A stretch of DNA of 6,825 nucleotides from Planctomycetes bacterium RIFOXYC2_FULL_41_27 (GTDB lineage Bacteria; Planctomycetota; Brocadiia; Brocadiales; Brocadiaceae). Below the pieces are notes generated by a model. The model had not been told where the DNA came from and did no database searches. It saw only the letters and a program-made list of their open reading frames with translations. The stretch spans positions 1-6,825 of the forward strand of contig MHZD01000092.1 in NCBI GenBank assembly GCA_001828645.1. The letters are read 5' to 3'. The stretch's first letter is position 1. Every line of letters begins with the position of its first letter. The position numbers and the translations under genes are program-made. Positions 5,822 to 6,825 of the stretch are shown one piece after another.

Positions 5822-6825
5822 ATAAAAACATGCGATATTTTCTGTCCACCATTTTATTTTTAATGTTCTTTTCGATAACCTCCGTTTTTGCTGAAGACAC
5901 AAAACGGCCTGAAATCATCGTTCACCATGGCATATTGGAGGACGTTCCGGAAAATACTTTTGCCGCATTCAGGAGGGCTGTTGCATTGGGTGTCGATGGT
6001 ATTGAAATTGATATTCGGCAAACAAAGGATAATCAGCTCATATTGATGTGCGATGAAACGATCGATAGAACAACTGATGGGAAGGGGCGTGTTGACCAGT
6101 TGTTATATGCCGAAATACAACAATACGATGCCGGTTCATGGCGCGGCGCTGAGTTTAAGAACGAGCAGGTACCGCTCCTTTCTGATGTGCTAAAATTTTG
6201 TAAGATTAACAACCTTAAATTGATTTTGAATGTCAAACAGACCTGCCTGGAAAAACAGGTGCTCGACCTGGTAAAGGCAAACGAAATGTCCTCACAAGTA
6301 TATTTATGGGGAACACTGAGAAATTTCAACCCTGAAGATGCCGAACTCTTTGGAAAAGAACTCGTTTATGTATCTCCGGAAGAACTGATAGAAGAAAAAC
6401 TAAATCTTATCCACGAAGAAAAGAAATACGTATTCACATCCTTGATCAATAATGACGACGGAAAGATGCTGAAAAAATGGGTTAAGATGGGAGTGGATGT
6501 CATCCTGGTAGATTATCCATGCGTCGCCATGGACATCCTGAATATCAACCGACACATAGTGGGCGGTAAAAAGCCATTTAAAGACAGGGAAATTAATCGT
6601 CCACAGTTAGAAGCAGACAATGCTTCCTTTGTTCAAGAAAAAGTAAAAACCTTAGTGAAGACAATGGCAGACGATGACTCCGATAAGGCAAGGAATGCCG
6701 CTTCTGCGATGATGGTGCTGCCGCGGAGATACACGGTGATACCTCTCCTAAAACTTCTTCAAAATAAGCATCCGCAGGTAAAACAAATTACCGTTTGGAC
6801 GCTTGGATTTTGCGGCGATGAAAGC
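5818..6825 (+). CDS. Secreted GDPD-like protein with HEAT repeats, altered active site (partial at right edge)
   Basis: Resembles glycerophosphodiester phosphodiesterases, which cleave glycerophosphodiesters to glycerol-3-phosphate and an alcohol. 336 codons are present and no stop is reached. Residues 1-25 are a signal peptide with likely cleavage after SVFA, so the protein acts in the periplasm or as an envelope protein. The GDPD-like barrel (about 32-247) shows IVHHG (34-38), PENTFAAF (44-51), GIEIDIRQTKDNQLI (61-75), DRTTDGKGRV (83-92) and VDVILVDYP (226-234). Several key positions differ: the HRG motif is HHG, the catalytic His-Asp is Cys78-Asp79, and the expected IEIK glutamate is Asn138. 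The likely retained residues are His36, Glu63 and Asp65. From about 270, helical HEAT/PBS-lyase-like repeats begin (KARNAASAMMVLPRRYTVIP, VKQITVWTLGFCGDE). ATG 5818 overlaps the lptC stop as ATGA; ATG 5830 is an alternative start. The fold is fairly sure; catalytic activity is doubtful. Confidence 0.8.
   Translation, partial: MNKNMRYFLSTILFLMFFSITSVFAEDTKRPEIIVHHGILEDVPENTFAAFRRAVALGVDGIEIDIRQTKDNQLILMCDETIDRTTDGKGRVDQLLYAEIQQYDAGSWRGAEFKNEQVPLLSDVLKFCKINNLKLILNVKQTCLEKQVLDLVKANEMSSQVYLWGTLRNFNPEDAELFGKELVYVSPEELIEEKLNLIHEEKKYVFTSLINNDDGKMLKKWVKMGVDVILVDYPCVAMDILNINRHIVGGKKPFKDREINRPQLEADNASFVQEKVKTLVKTMADDDSDKARNAASAMMVLPRRYTVIPLLKLLQNKHPQVKQITVWTLGFCGDES

Noticed and set aside
6033..6329. 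Minus-strand open frame of 98 codons
   Set aside because: It is a shadow of the GDPD-like gene, which has a signal peptide and family motifs on the plus strand.
1..6825. tRNA, rRNA, CRISPR array, insertion sequence or attachment site
   Set aside because: No cloverleaf, regular spaced repeats, transposase or terminal inverted repeats were seen. The only mobile-like element is the hicBA module.

Overview
The window reads as chromosomal DNA from a Gram-negative (outer-membrane, LPS/Kdo-making) bacterium. The best guess is a planctomycete of the anammox type (Brocadiales): a site-2 protease gene lies next to scpA, Kdo genes lie next to an oversized LptC/LptA protein, and a short dispersed-type intergenic repeat is present. 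This lineage call is inferred from gene content and general familiarity, not from a database match. The genetic code looks standard, because intact genes here end in TAA, TAG and TGA.

Layout. Bases 1-1490 (minus strand) hold two genes in the order M50 site-2 protease, then scpA (chromosome segregation/condensin subunit), which runs off the left edge. Bases 1491-1697 are a divergent control region with a recognisable sigma70-type promoter on each strand. From 1698 to the right edge everything is on the plus strand: kdsD (arabinose-5-phosphate isomerase, SIS plus two CBS domains), kdsC (Kdo-8-phosphate phosphatase), hicB (antitoxin), a hicA toxin relic carrying two in-frame stop codons, a 662-residue LptC protein followed by three LptA/OstA-like modules, and a secreted GDPD-like protein with the beginning of a HEAT-repeat region, cut by the right edge.

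How the genes fit together. KdsD makes arabinose-5-phosphate, the precursor of Kdo. KdsC dephosphorylates Kdo-8-phosphate. The LptC/LptA-like protein would carry finished LPS across the periplasm. This is an LPS inner-core and export operon. A hicBA toxin-antitoxin module sits in its middle: hicB overlaps the end of kdsC by 4 bases. The toxin is dead by sequence while the antitoxin is intact. A good promoter-like pair lies in the tail of the dead toxin gene and could drive lptC on its own. The last gene overlaps lptC by 4 bases, so it is probably translationally coupled. It is a GDPD fold in which several catalytic positions are replaced, which suggests a non-catalytic or altered envelope protein.

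The most notable points are the double-nonsense hicA beside an intact hicB, the LptC fused to three tandem LptA-like modules, the GDPD-like probable pseudoenzyme with HEAT repeats, and a 10-bp-period repeat between kdsD and kdsC that also supplies the only Shine-Dalgarno-like bases for kdsC.
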